Assembly (NCBI RefSeq): GCF_031753505.1 | Contig: NC_089687.1 | Location: 8,282,501 to 8,346,500, forward strand | From: Anomalospiza imberbis | Lineage: Eukaryota > Chordata > Aves > Passeriformes > Viduidae | Reading direction: 5' to 3' | Length of the DNA stretch: 64,000 nt | Shown: one piece after another, positions 1-13,500 of the stretch | Numbering within the stretch: position 1 is the first letter of the stretch | How the letters are laid out: each line of letters begins with the position of its first letter | The notes under the pieces: model-generated | The model's database searches: none | What the model was told of the DNA's origin: nothing | What the model saw: the letters and a program-made list of their open reading frames with translations, nothing else | Program-made: the position numbers and the translations under genes

Positions 1-311
1 TCAATAGAAATTGACTTTTAGAAATAGACCTCTGTTAATCAATTCCCTCTGCTGAAAGTTGTCTGAGTCAGTGGAATAACACAGGCTTTCTCTTAGGTAC
101 ACAAATTCTCGTGCACTTCTTTCTTCCTGTTTTTTAACTCTTTCTTCCTATTTTTGATTCCTTCCTAAGGACAAATGTTGCTGCGTGACATTATTACCTA
201 CATAATTAACAAATCCCTTTCAGAGCACAAGGTATAACATCCAACATTAAAGCAGGAATTGCCCTGTCATTGGCTTTTCTCTTCCCAGAATACATAAGAA
301 TAATTTTGAGT

Positions 312-410
312 TACCTGTTTTAGTGGAAGGTGTTCTGCCCATAGCTGGGGTGTTGGAATGAGGTCACCTTTGAAGTCCTTCCAACCCAAATCATCCTCTG
401 ATTCTGTAAG
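312..410 (+). mobile_element. CR1 LINE, 3' end fragment
   Basis: This is the last ~100 bases of a CR1 retrotransposon in forward orientation. Diagnostic pieces in order are a 'GTGGAAGGTGT' block, a 'CTGCCCAT' block, 'TTGGAATGAGGTCA', 'TCCTTCCAACCCAAATCAT' and a terminal 'GATTCTGTAA' that matches the CR1 tail octamer type. It is 5' truncated, as most CR1 copies are, and carries several substitutions, so it is an old insertion. No coding part of the element remains. The assignment rests on recognising the avian CR1 3' untranslated consensus from memory. Confidence 0.8.
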
Positions 411-2092
411 GTAGAAGGAAAAGAAGGTATAGGCAAAGATGATCACAATAAGCAGGAAACAATTTTCCCCCCAACAGCATTTAGAAAAAAAAAAAACCAA
501 AATTGAATCACCAGTCTCTCAGATGAAGTCTGAGTAAAGAGCAATTATTTTGACCTGATTCAGAGGGAAGAAAAAAGCTGCCCAAAAATAAACTTCTAAT
601 GCCATTTTTTTGCGTCTAGATATGTGTCTGTAGTAGCTGGGCCAGTTTGGAAGGCTTTTCTGTATGGCTCTGATGGCATTATCACAGCTCTTTGGGCAGC
701 TGAACTGCTTCCACAGAAACTAAGGACTCTTAAAACTAGAGAGTCCTTGTGATGAACAATCAAGTTGTTCCCAGATTGGCAATATGGCTGGAAAAACAGA
801 GACAGCAGGAATAAGAACACAAAAAAATGGATTGAAATACTCATTATGAATATTTTCCAAGTTCAAGTTTGTTTCGTTTCCACATGAAAGTGCATTTCAG
901 TTTTGGAAAGAAAGAGATAAAAATAGAAAGGAAAAAAGATAGAAGAAGGAAAGAAGGAAAGAAGGAAAGAAATTAAAACAGGGGATTACACCACTGAAAA
1001 GAAAGCAAGCAGATTGCTTTGGAAAAAAACAGCGTTTTGTGGTGATTCAAATTACTTTTGTGGCTGTTTCTCTGCTTTAATACTACCCTAGAAATCTTTA
1101 CTTTTCAGTTCAATATACACTGCACATATTTTGCCAGTAAATCACTAAGCTGAAAAATTTATTGCTTTTACGTTCCTCTCTCTTCCCCTTGTTGGTTTCT
1201 GCTAAACCTCATCCTTTTTTCCTGTCAGTGGCTACTGTGAGCATGTCCAAATGGGACGTACAGAGCTGATGTATGACCTTAAGTTGCTTCTGAAGTTCAC
1301 TCATAGCTCATTTTGCCCAGGAAAAATTCAGGAACAATACCAGATTCTAAGCAACCATTCCCCACACACTTGGACATATAAAGTGTTTGGGCATTAATTC
1401 ATCTTCACAGTAAAATGTTATCTGTTCTGTGTATCCCACTGCATATTTATGAAGTGTGTGGGTAATGGTAGATGGGAGCCTTTTGTGGCAGCAGTCTTGT
1501 TTATCTCATTTTCTATCATCTGCTTTTGTTATCTTCTTGGTTTACTTCTTTTAGTGAATATTGCACTTTTTATTGCTTTACCAGACACATTTTAATGTCT
1601 TTCTTTTCCTGCAAAAAACACATACTGGGTAGCTGCTGACTTTAGGAACATAGTTTATGCATCTGCATACACTGATAATTGAAGATGCTTTATAAATTGT
1701 GCACCTCGTGGTACCAAACTTCTCCTTACAGATAACCAGGAGGTGTACCTGTGTATTACACTGCATTACATCATTAAATACTCTCAGCACATATATATCA
1801 ACCCAGTAGGAGAGAATGTATTAAAAATGATGTATTCACTTGCCAAGGCACTCAATATACTTACAGAGTATTCTTCTCTTCTGCTGAAGACTGTAATATG
1901 ATTGCTCTTTAAATTTGCCCTATAAGCCAGATCTTCCAAGAATTCTTGTTGTTTTTCCTAGGAGACCCTGCCTGCATGGCAATGGCTTCCCAGTTCTGCC
2001 TGTATCATTAGGAGAGCAGTAGCTAACTCAAGATCCACCTGAATGTGTCTGCATGGTGCTGCTCTGGATCTGCCTCGGGCTGCAACAAGCCA
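411..2092. other. Non-coding stretch, no gene seen
   Basis: AT-rich unique-looking DNA. A frame of 82 codons on the minus strand (596-844) begins with a hydrophobic run that mimics a signal peptide, but nothing else supports it as a gene. A purine-rich GAAGGAAA stretch lies at about 901-974. Confidence 0.6.
901..974. repeat. Purine-rich GGAAA/GAAA simple repeat
   Basis: Imperfect run of GAAA and GAAGGAAA units, cleanest at about 945-970 where AGAAGGAAAG-like units follow one another. It is a low-complexity microsatellite, interrupted by occasional T. Confidence 0.7.
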
Positions 2093-2152
2093 GGTGCACA
2101 GCTGGAGCACTTTGGGTGCACAGCTGGAGCACTTTGGGTGCACAGCTGGAGC
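2093..2152. repeat. 22-bp tandem repeat, about 2.7 copies
   Basis: The unit starts GGTGCACAGCTGGAGCAC and is 22 bases long; it occurs twice in full with no visible mismatch and then for about 15 more bases. It is GC-richer than its surroundings. The near identity of the copies suggests a recent duplication by slippage or unequal exchange. Confidence 0.9.
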
Positions 2153-2649
2153 GTTTCTTTCAGTTTGGTGTGGTCCACTCAGAGCCCAGGGTCTGTGCTG
2201 AGGCTGCAGCAGGAATCAGAATGGGGTTCCCAGAGCTCTCTGGAAGCTCAGGAGCCAGGATGTGCTGGGGAGTTTTTTCCTTTCACTAACAGGACGGGGC
2301 TGCTGGGGTACATTCCTTGAGCTTTATTTGCAGCATCAGCCTCATGACATGCTTGAGACAATTTAAGATGGCAAAAGCACACGTGCTGTCAGCAGCAGCA
2401 GCCAAAGATTTCTTTGTCACAGATAATTTAAAAACTTTCTAGCCAATAGCACATTGTTAAAGCTTACAAACAGCTGTTCTAGCCAATCACTAAAAGCACA
2501 GTGTCGGCTGCTTCACACAATGCTTGCTTGTCTTCTTTCTATTAACAATATACCATTATTCAGTTTAAAATCTTCTAACCTAAAATATTTCTAAGTATAT
2601 TTTTCTGCACTCTTAAGGTCTATCTTGGCCAAGCCTAAAACTCAAGCTA

Positions 2650-2885
2650 TTTTTTTAATGCCATTGCTTGCTATACTATTGTAACTTTTTCTACCTTCAG
2701 ACTTTGCAGCTGTAGCTGGTTTTAAGTTCTCAGTTCTTTCTGTTTCTAAGACCTGCTTTTCCCAGCTTTCTAAAAATCTTATTACCTTTACTATTTCCCA
2801 CATCAGGAAGTTCAAGAGTGCAGTGCAGGTCTGAGCTTGGCTGCCAACTTGGGTGGATCCTGTCCTGACCTGCTGAATGCAGCAC
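2650..2885 (-). mobile_element. Possible ancient CR1 reverse-transcriptase remnant
   Basis: Read on the minus strand, this stretch contains a 'GGATCCACCCAAG' block, then about 60 bases later 'GATGTG', then 'ATTTTTAGAAAGCTGGGAAAAGCAGG'-like sequence split by indels. The same order occurs in the N-terminal reverse-transcriptase region of avian CR1 (the part encoding an 'IIFE-SW' type motif). The minus-strand frame over 2642-2899 is open for 85 codons and includes RFLESWEK. Similarity is weak and recalled, so this may be coincidence. Confidence 0.3.
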
Positions 2886-4075
2886 CTGCTGCTCAGCAAG
2901 GAATAGTTACCACAATTGACATCAAATGTGTATAGAGGTGTAGTTAACTCACCTTGTCAGCTAAGTGACAAAAGTGGGTGTCAAACCTCCAACTTCCTTG
3001 TGCACTTTTCTACCCTGCAGTAAATAAAATTATGAAGCATGAGGAATTGTGTTCAAACTGGAACATACTTGAATTGAAACATGTTAGCAATACACCGCTG
3101 ACATTGTGCAAAGCAGAATATCACTGGCACCTTCTCTTTGAAAATGTGGGGGAGCTTACATTCAGCTTAATTAAAAAAAAACAAAAACAATAAACCAAAC
3201 AAAAATAAAACCCTGTAGATTTTTTGCAAGAGAACAATGAAGCACATTCCAGCAGAGTAATGGAATTAGTGCACACAGGGGGCTTGATTTGAGGAGCTCG
3301 TTTATTGGCATGATAATAAAGAGGATGCATGTGCATAGGGGCACATGGTACATTTTGGAACCCTGTTCAGCTTATAAAATGCCCATATTCTCTATTTTAT
3401 GTAAAAAAAATTAATTAAAAATTATTTGATTTACTTACTGTTTCTAATTCTTGATGTGTTTCCAATATGTTTTCCTCTTTGCTTTGTATTCAGAGTTAAT
3501 GTGTGCTTGGTTGGAGAAAACTATTTATTACATTTTAATATTGATTTTAATATGCTAAATCAAGAATATGAAAGGTGTCATGACAGCCTCATAATGTTAT
3601 ACACATGGAACTTTGTTTACTAAATGCCATGTGCATCTCAAAATCTACCTTCAATACATAAATTGTAGCTTACCCTTATCTGGATTCTGAAAAAAAAATA
3701 TATATATGTATAGTGAAGTATAAGAATGAGAGGTAAATTACAAATCTGGCAATTTTTTATTTTGTCTTGTGAAATCCTGACTTCTCCATCATTCATTGCA
3801 AACCCCCTCTGATTATACTGTGCAAGAATTTCCCTATGTGAAATGTGATTGATGATGTGATTTTCACTATAAGCATATGATTACACTTCTGTGTAGTTTA
3901 ATAAAAGCCTTCAATTCATGTCTTACAATTGTTTCTGAGCATCCTAATGTCTTCCTTTCCCTAACTGAGCAAATAATATTTTTCCAAATTGTTCCATGTG
4001 TAGCATTGAAAAAATAAAAAGTAAAACAGTATCACTGTAACCATGTAAAACGGGTATATTCTGTCATTGAATGCC

Positions 4076-4097
4076 TCAAAGACTTTTCAAAGACTTT
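4076..4097. repeat. 11-bp tandem duplication
   Basis: The 11-base unit TCAAAGACTTT occurs twice back to back without mismatch. Confidence 0.85.
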
Positions 4098-4261
4098 TCA
4101 GGTTGAGGGGGAAATTTCACAGCAGTTATTTCAATATAATTTAAAACATTTGTTGAAGTCCAAATCTTGCTTTTTGCTTAATCCGAATAAACCTTGAGCT
4201 GTGGAGTTTAGCTCGTGTAGCAATATGCAGAAAGACATGTTGGTGTGACATGTGGAAATTA

Positions 4262-4298
4262 ATCAAAAATGCATATTTATCAAAAATGCATATTTATC
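4262..4298. repeat. 17-bp tandem duplication
   Basis: The unit ATCAAAAATGCATATTT is present twice in perfect tandem, followed by the first three bases of a third copy. Each unit contains ATGCATAT, which resembles a POU-factor half site, but no function is implied. Confidence 0.9.
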
Positions 4299-6284
4299 AG
4301 CTGTGTATTTACTGATTTAGAGAATGGACTATGTGTCTTGTAGTACAAACTACACATCATAATAAACAGTGTGGATTAGAATTGATTCTTCTTGGCAGTG
4401 TGTGCTATAAATCAACAAACACGCTGAATGTCAAGTATATTAGAAAAAAGTGATTCACAAGTACTCTGAGATCACAAAAAATTAAAAAAAAAAGGGTGAT
4501 ATTTATCAGTTAAGGTTGCTGCTGTCTGCCAGGTGATCACTTCTAGCTGTTAACAACACATATTGTCAAGCCCTGTGCCAGGAGATGCTGGGCAGAGAGA
4601 TTGCTGTTTCACCAGCAGAAGTAATGCCCCAACCACAAAATCCATTTCTTTGCCAAATACTGCTTTCTATTCAAGAAAATTCAAATATCACAGATAAAAA
4701 TTACTCTGTAGAGAAATCCTTCACCAGGCAGGACTGTACAGGGATGGATAAAAACAATAAGACCTGGCTGGTACCAATTACCAAAGGGAAGTGACCTGTC
4801 AGCCTGACAGCTCCTCCATCACAGCTGGAAACTTCATGTGCTTACCAAAAGTCCCCTAAGACATCATTTCAGAAGGAAAAATTAAAATATTCTGTCATTA
4901 AAGGCAAACAGGTAGGCTGCAACTGCTTCAAGGAAGTTCACCCGTGAGAGCCTCAGGAAGTGCAGTAAGGACAAGTGCAAGTTGCTCAGACTTTATTTTT
5001 TACTACTTAAACTGGGGTATGAAGTTTTTGACCTTTAGGAAAAAAAATTATATCTGTGATAAACTCAGTCTTAACTATCTGCTCTGGAGGATGAAGTTTG
5101 ATCACAAGGAGATTAAAGAGGCTTAACCTGACAAGCTGAAACAACCCCTTGGGATCGCAAATCTTGTTATAAGTAGGAAGACAAAAGAGTTACATTGAAC
5201 TAGAATTTCATTTTCAGTCTCTGGGACCTGGCAAATGCTATTCCACAAGATGGGTCTGAAGGTTACAACACACTGGTCATGTGCCCTCCCTGTTTCAAAC
5301 TGTCCTTTCCAGAACAGGGATGAAGTGCCATGGAGTTTTCTACCCATAAAGTTTACCTGTCTTATTGAAATATCAGAAATTTTCACGTAATATCACATTA
5401 TGGTTTCCAAGCTACATCCCAAGTTATTCAAATTTCTATTCAACTCACTTCTTTAAAATGCTGCAATAACATTCACAATAAAACCATACAAAAGGGAACA
5501 AAGAGTTCAAAACTAAAACTCACTGTTTGAGAAGTGCTCATTCATGGGAAGCACATACCTTGACAAAAGTTTCATGTTAATGGTAATGTTTAAACTATAC
5601 ACACCTCCAGATTATTTTAATGACACTGTACCATTTATTGAACACACTAGCATTTTTAATACATTTTTTATTTGTTTGAGAACCTGAATAAAAATTCATA
5701 TTGGCATCTGCCATTAGGAGTCAGAATACAGCCCAGTTATTTAAAAGGCAAAGGACTGATATGATGCTCATTCCCTGTTAATTGATGTTTACAGCTGTGT
5801 TTTGTTAATCATTGGGCTGGGGCTGTCACACTTTACTCAGTTTAATATTGAAGGAGACAAAAATCTACTCATGCTGATGAATTTTAACATGGATTCTGTT
5901 CTGAAAAACACAGAATATAAATTTTTTATTTTTGTTACCGACTGCATGAGGGAGGCTTCTTATACTCTCTACACTTGTTTACTTTTGTGCAAAACACAAG
6001 TTTCATGGGAAAACACACATTTCAGAACATGCTCAAACAGTTCCTACCATGGAGCATCTAAATAACTTTCTGAAAGTGAAGAAATAAAGAACACATTGAG
6101 AGAAGAGATAGATCATGGGCAAAAGGATGTCAATATGTGCCCAAAAATTAGCATAAGGTATTGTAGCATTTATATCAAAACTTTTTTTTAAACTCCCTTA
6201 AATATCCGTCTCTAAATCTCTGCATAAGCTTTCACTTGAGTCATTTTGTTGACAAGCTCCACCATGACTCCATCAATGGTGATT

Positions 6285-6405
6285 TATTATATAATATAAT
6301 ATAATAATAATATAATATAATATAATATAATATAATATAATATAATATAATATAATATAATATAATATAATATAATATAATATAATATATAATTTGTTAT
6401 ATAAT
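6285..6405. repeat. (TATAA)n pentanucleotide microsatellite
   Basis: More than twenty units of TATAA run almost without interruption, with a few ATAAT/ATA phase slips at both ends. The translated minus strand gives a meaningless repeat of I, L and Y. Long pure arrays like this are usually length-polymorphic. Confidence 0.95.
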
Positions 6406-7041
6406 GATTTCGGGAGATATTTAATGGAAAATTTTCCCCACCAATTATAACCTGAAATAAATACAAAATGGAAATCATCAAACTGCTGTTACTCAATAAA
6501 CAATTCTGAGCAGTAAGCACTCCAGGCAGTGAAATTTCTCTGCTTTTTTCAAATTTCCTTGTTTATGCATGCCTGTTTTAACCTAGAATGCATTTAACAG
6601 CTCTCTTTTTTAGGTATTTGCTATTGATAATATATAATGTAATGTGGACTGCTCATCTAAAGCAGAATATCTGTCTGATAGCTGCCATTAAGGAAACAAA
6701 AAGATACTAAATCCAGGAACTGTCTTGAGACTGAAGTTTTGCACAAGTCACATTTACATGTTTACATAAATTAGTCTCCAAAGGAATTTTATCATGGGAA
6801 GAAAAGTCTGGGGTTTCTATTGAAATTTCCTTAAGCTTCTTCATTGGTCATTAAGTCAAATTTTCTACAGGTCTAAAATTGATTTCCACATTGAAAAGAA
6901 AAATCTGTCACATTCTGCAGAATTTTGTAGCTCTATTAAAAAGCAGCAAAATGCATAAACTTCTGAAAAAAATCCTTCCCTAACATTTTTCTAAACAGGT
7001 CAAAGTAATGATTCAGCCAACGAAACAAACAATCCCCCCAC

Positions 7042-7088
<47 letters not shown>

Positions 7089-10000
7089 AAAAGCCAAGTC
7101 TTTAACACTCAACCTTTTTCAGTGAAGTTATCATGTAAAGCAGAAAAATAGTAGAACAGAAAAGAAATAAAATATGGTGCAACGGCCACAGGAAAACTTC
7201 CCAGTTCTTGCTGTTTTAGGAGCCATTTAATAAATTTTTTTTCTGTGTAAATGAGTAGAAAATGCAGAGACTATTTCTGGATTAATCTTCCATTGAGGAT
7301 AACCTAGACTAATCTCTCACTGAAGTATTTTGCTTCCCCTTTCCCCCCGAGTCTCCAGTAAGATTAATGTGTGAGCACAGCACAGTAGCTTATTTAGCTT
7401 CACAGCAATTCCACTTGGTGGCAAATTATTAATATTTATAAAGAAACTGTGGTAGCAGAAGGCTCTGTGCTGGATTAGCTATCTAGGAACACATTTATGA
7501 TTTTGGGACTAGAGGAAACACCTCAATGAATACGCAGTTTTTGAGTGCCCCAGCAGCCAAGGCTAGAGACCAGCTGCAGCACTTCCACGATTTCTGGCCT
7601 GTGTACATCCACGTCTTTGAAAACTCCACCAGTTTGGGGATTTCTCATAAAATATGCTGAGGCTTAACTTGTGCCTCTTCCTTGAACATCTCCAGAGCAT
7701 GACCTGGCAGCACCTTGAATGTCTCCCAGCCTCTCTGGCTCCAGGGCAGCACTGGCAGGGCATCACCCCCTGCCTGAAACACACAGGCAAGGCTTGCCCT
7801 GACTCCTTCATCTCCTCTGCAAAGCTGGCAAGACGAGTTCTCTGCAGAGCAGCCCTTGGCTTCTTGGCTTCTGACTGTGCCTCTAGGTCACACTGACCAA
7901 CTTGCCATCAGAGAGAAGACAAACAGGTCACAGCCCTGTGTTTGCTCCTCTTGGCTTCAGTGGGGCTCAGTGGATTAATTGATCCGTGAGTATTGAAGAC
8001 AGATCCTTACCAGGAAATGGGAAAGGTGTTGCCCAATTCTGCAGTCACTCAGTCTGACTAATTACATGAAGGGTCATGGCTAGATTAGTTTTCCAAGCTA
8101 AATTCTTTCATTGCTCGAAAGCAATAAATCTAAAGCAGAAACCAATGTCTATTCTCTAGAAATAGATTTATTTTCTCCTTTGCAGTTCTCAGGAATTGCT
8201 GCTGAAATGGTGAACTTTTCTAAATGTCACTTAAAAGGTTCACTGATTTCTTTCCTTGTTTCCTGAATCCAGTGTGTGTGTGCCTGTCGCTGTACCTAAC
8301 CCTGTAGGAGCTCCTCTGTCCACACTTCTCTCCAGTACTGTCCCACACTTACTCTCCTGTCCTTCCCCTGATGCTTTTCAAAGATTAATCCATTTTTTCA
8401 TCAGCTAATAAATTTTTCAGAGCAGTTATCTGTTCTAAAATTTGCAAATTTGTAAGGAATATATTTTTTTCTCTTATGTTTACTGATTCTATATGGAATT
8501 GAAAATTCCTTACTTTTTAGATTTCCATTTCAGTAATTTTCTTGTTCTCATCTCCTTTTACTGGTTCTTAAAAACCACCTGTTGCCTTCAGTGCTTGTGT
8601 TTCCTGTTTTTCCAATGAAATTTGCATACACCAGTACCTTTGAGAACAAATGCTTCAGATGTAACAGAACAGACTCTATAAGCAGGGTCTCAACAATATA
8701 AAAAGACACTATAAATAAACAACATATCTTTCTTGCTTTCCCTTTTCCCTTAATTGATAAGTTGGACATGTGAGAACAGAATTTCTAAGGATATTAGGAA
8801 TTTTCCAGTGGTGGGGAGAGAACACAGCCTAGAAATTCTTTCTTTCTAAAAGATCCTGAAAAAAAAGAATGGAGGCCTGTAAAGGGTCTCCGCTGTAAAA
8901 AATGAAAGGAAAACTCAATTTTTATCCATTTTATCCTTGCACTTCAACAAGACTTCTTGTCCATTTAAATGAAGAAAATATTCATGTACATTTCTTTGGC
9001 ATTGTGAGTGAATTTGATTCCTGTTTATCTCTCTCTCTTGGACAGAAGGGGGAAAATCAAAATTGAGAAACTAGGTCACAGACCAATGTCTTAACACCCA
9101 TTTTTTCCCTCCACTGGGACTTTTAAAACAAAGCTAGGAAAATTCCAGGCCAAAGCTACACTGTAAGGAATGAATTGAAGAACAGAGTTTAGACAAACTG
9201 GCAGGTTTGTCGTGACTGGGAGCAACAGAAGGTCTCACAAGTTCCATGTTTCTGTTTTGTCCAGGTTTAGCCAGGTTTGCCCCACTCCTGAGGAACTGCA
9301 GTCACTTGTGTCCTGGAGCTTGTTCCCACCAGGGCTGCTGAGGACTGGCTTGGGGGAATCCTCTTTCCCAGGCCCTGCAAGAGCCAGGGTAGAGCTCTGT
9401 TTGTGCTGCTGGCACCCACTGCACCAGCCTCTGCAGGACAAGGTCCTGCTGAGCCACCACACAGATTTCATTGGTGTCTGTGGCTGAGCAATGCCACACA
9501 GGAGCCCACCCTGGGATCAATAGGATCGCATGGACAGAGCACCTATTCTGCAATCTGGCTCTGAGCTTCCCATTTGTTTGGGTTTGGTATTTTGAAATTT
9601 AATTGTGGCCTTGCTGTTGACTATTTTAGTCCTTTCCCACTTCCTTTCTGTATTGCTGGATTTCAGCCAGGTTTCTCTTTACTCATTTCACATTCCTTCG
9701 AAGTCTGCCTCTCTCCAAGCCCGATCCATTGGCATTGCTGTGCTCTCTGCAGGCCTTCATCAGCATGTTAAACCCCACGATGGAGGAGAAGAACAAAGAG
9801 TCAATGTGCTAAAAGAGGGCTTTGGGTGAATTATGTTCAAAAGGGATCTTTGAAATCTCAGTTAGCTTAAATGGCATGTGTGAAACAGCCTGCCTCCCTG
9901 AGGTCATCAGCAAGGTGAACTGTTCTCATCACTGCACAATAAAAGTGTCATTGTTTTATGTACAGCAATTCTGGATACACTCTCCCTTGCAGTGAGCAAT

Positions 10001-10546
10001 TTGTCCAAGAATAAAAGGGAAGTGTTCACACTACACTTTTTATATGATCATTCCTGTTTGAGGAATCTTACCAGGCAAGCTTGTTAAAGCAGGTGATTGT
10101 GAAGAGGAAAAACATAACAGTCAAAGAACAGAAAATAGGACAATATGTAGGATTGAGGAAAAAAAAAGATAATAGAAAACACAGGGCTGTGTTTTTCTTA
10201 ACATCATTAAGGGGAACTAAAACAGTTAAAACCTTTCATTAGTGAATTCTGCACAGCATAAATAGACTGTTAGGTGCTTTCCTGGCAACATGCTCTAGCA
10301 GCAGTGCTCACCCTATGAGAAAAATGCTTTTAGCTCAGTCTCATGTCCCAGACAGCAGCTAGAGTGGCAGCTCAGGGAAGAGGGTGGCAGCTGTGCCACC
10401 ACACAACTGTGTCTCCCTCAGACTCTCTCAGATCCAGAGGTTAGTTACTCAGGGCCAAGCCCAAGGTAATTTGCTTAACAGTCAGTCAAGAAATACTCCA
10501 ACCCACCCTCCCACCAATCTTAACACTTTTTAAGACATACATAGGC
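6406..10546. other. Non-coding stretch
   Basis: No supported gene. A somewhat GC-richer patch at 7560-7900 and another at 9210-9560 carry overlapping frames of 70-90 codons on both strands. Frames that stay open on both strands together reflect base composition rather than coding. Confidence 0.55.
7043..7086. repeat. Pure A run, 44 bases
   Basis: Forty-four consecutive A follow CCCCCCACC. The 300 bases upstream show no CR1 sequence and no AATAAA immediately before the run. It may be a simple repeat or the tail of an unrecognised retroposed sequence; CR1 itself does not end in poly-A. Confidence 0.95.
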
Positions 10547-10567
10547 TTTTTTTTTTTTTTTTTTTTT
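10547..10567. repeat. Pure T run, 21 bases
   Basis: Twenty-one consecutive T. Read on the other strand this would be a poly-A run, but the sequence on its 3' side (10568-10700) is not one I recognise as a retroposed copy. Confidence 0.9.
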
Positions 10568-13500
10568 GCACACACAACACTGTGTGGCAATGATTCCCCT
10601 GGCTTCCTACATTGCTTGTAAAACTGAGCCTGGACAACTAAAAGTGGCGTGTTTTTCAAATGTTCAGAGGACATTTAAATGAACATCAGGAAGAATAAAC
10701 CAAAGTCCCTGTAACACAACATGAGTCTGTGCAAGCTTTGGGCTTCTGGAGTCAAATTACTATAAATTCTGTCTTTTAATAAAACATGTTGCTTCTCTCA
10801 TTTTTCAGAGCCACAGGAACACTTTGATGAGACAATTAGAGACACTCACACCAAGCAACTCAATTAATGTAGATGCAATTTTATGAGCAGATTAAAATCT
10901 TTGACCACTTAATGATGATTGAGTATTTCATGCCACTTCCTATTAGCCAAAAGGGACCCTCTGAGCAACGGGAGCTGCTGTCATAGGGCCCTTGCCCTCG
11001 CAGGGTGGCACTTTTCACACTGCTCCAAGGCAGCCCTCACACCACAGCAATGGCACACACTCAGCAGCTGCTCTGAAGGTCCATGAATGGAAAAAAGGCA
11101 ACTTAGAGCAACTTAAATAATGTGCTTCTTGAGGAAGTTCCTCTCCTCTGTGCCAAAAAGGTTACTCTAATTTTTAACTGAAGGAGTTGGTGCCTGACTG
11201 CAGCCCAAGAACTGGATTAAAATATAAAATAAAAGAAAAAAAGAAAGAATAAGGGCTGTTTATATTGCCTTCTGATTTCAATGTCTTCATGTCTGTACTG
11301 CAGGGTTTGGCCCTTTAGGACCTTCCTAACAACTTCTTCTGTCCCTTCCTGTGATATGAGAAGGAAGACTTCTTGCTCAGTATACAGCAGGGTCATCCAG
11401 AGAAACCAAAAATCTATTGCCACCTCTTAAGAGGCCATCTATGAGTATCACTTAGGGCTTCAAACCATGGAATGCCTCTCCCACAGAGAGAGATTTTCCT
11501 TGCACAAGGAAAATCAGTTTTCAGGAACAGGCAGACAAAAGAAACATGGGGAACGATTCCACAGAAAGTCTTTGACACCTTGCTTGGTCTTCTTTTAAAA
11601 AATACTTACAGATAACACTGTTTTATTTGGATTTTTTACTGTCACTTTAATTTACATGTCATTTTCTCTTTTCGGGGAAAGGCTGTCATCCAGCTTTGCT
11701 CTCAAAGGCCAAGGACTTTGGCAGGACTAAAAAACATCTGGCCAAGGTTCATGTGTCCCTGGTGGAAATTTGCAGATCAGCTCCTGCAGAACAGATCCCT
11801 TTGGAAGATTCTGACTGATGGCCAAGAGCAGCTGGAGTACACAAAACAAACAGTGTTTAAAAACATTAATTCCTGAAAATGTCATTTGCAACTCTGTTAT
11901 GCATTTTATGAACTTTAGCTTACGCTCAATGTGGGCAGAATACTGCAGAGTCAAATTTAAGGGGAAGAAACAGGCCTTTAGAGAACCCCAACTCTAGGGC
12001 AACACTACTGAAATTAATTCCTTTCAGACACAAAGGCAACTTTTCAGTGTTCCCTTTGAGCTGCCTCAAAGCAGCTGTTTGCCCTGACACATCCTTTTGA
12101 AATCAAGGCTGGCATGTAAGAAAGCAAGAACAGGAGTTTCTCCTTGTTTAGGGCAGATTTCTCTCTCTTTTTGCAACACAACTTTCCTTCTTTTGGTTGA
12201 ATAATTTTCCATTATATTCTGTGCTCTAAGGTATAAATTATTTATATTTTTGCACATTAAGAAGCAGAACTCACTGTTTGATCACTGACAGACCAACAGC
12301 CAAGGAAGGAACAACACAAGTTCAGTTGAAGGCTCTGCTACCAGTTGTCTGGAAAGAGGGTAGTCCCACAGGCCTTAACTGGATAAACTTCCAGTGAATC
12401 CATAAATAAGAGAAAAATAAAATATATTACTAATAAAGAAGAACAAATATTTTGCAAATGATGATCTGTTTACCTACCTGACCTCCTCATCTTCTCCAAG
12501 CTACAGGTTACAGCCAAGCTTTTCATACAGGTCACATTTTCCAGTTCTGCAGTTCAACAGTGATGAAGAAAAGGATTAATGGATTGGTTGGGGGGGGGGG
12601 TGTCCATTATTAGTTTTTATCTAAATTCTCACACAAAAGTAATTTCAGAGTGAGATATGCACCTATATGTGTGATATCATCCACATACACTATTTCATGT
12701 CATTAACACCTGAGGCCAATCTCAACATCAAAGCACACAATCTGTTCCGCACCAGTGACACACAGAAATGAAACCCAATCATCACAGTTTCCCCACATAG
12801 ATTTTATTTTAGGAAGACACAAAAATTCTTTTTATAACCTGATGATTACCTGCTAATCAGTTCTATCTGTTAGTTCCTTGTGAATATCCAGATGCAATAA
12901 GCACACATGAGGACATGTGCCACCAGGCTGAAGTAGTCTGGGGCTTTGTTAAAATAGAAGATAAACAGTGATTTAAAGCATTACAGGGAATTTTGTCTCC
13001 CTTTACAGAAAAACTGCTGCATACATATATCATGAAAAAATTCAGTTCTATCCAGGTAAAGGTCATAGAAATTTTAACCTTCTTTATTTTCGGCTTAGAA
13101 ATGTGCTGAATAGCCAGGTTTTGGGTTTTTATAACTCTTTAATGTTTCTCTCGGCCTGTCATGCACATAAAAAGCAAACTAGAGTCTGAAACCCTATATA
13201 AAGTCCTAATATTCAATGGAGGTTCATGATATTTGCTCAGTGACTTTCAGTAATTCATTATCCTGGTTCGTACCATTAAATAGTCCACTAGAGCTAACCT
13301 GCATTAACTTGGTACTTCAAAACTCAGTAGAGCTATGAGATTAATCAGATTTTCTGGGATTTTTTACCTTCTTTTCTTTTTAGAAAAAAGAATTTAAGCT
13401 TTCCATTTTAGCCAATTTTACTAAGGAAGACAAACCCATTGTCAAGCTTCACTGAAATGTGACAGAAAGAAAAAAATCTCCAATAGGTTCCTACAAGCCT

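Larger units (their letters stand above)
2886..6284. other. Non-coding stretch with two small tandem duplications
   Basis: AT-rich sequence without supported genes. Open frames are all under 90 codons and show no protein similarity I recognise. Two short perfect duplications are listed separately. Confidence 0.6.

Noticed and set aside
596..844. Minus-strand frame with a hydrophobic N-terminus resembling a secreted peptide
   Set aside because: The hydrophobic part comes from a T-rich stretch read in frame; nothing else supports a gene.
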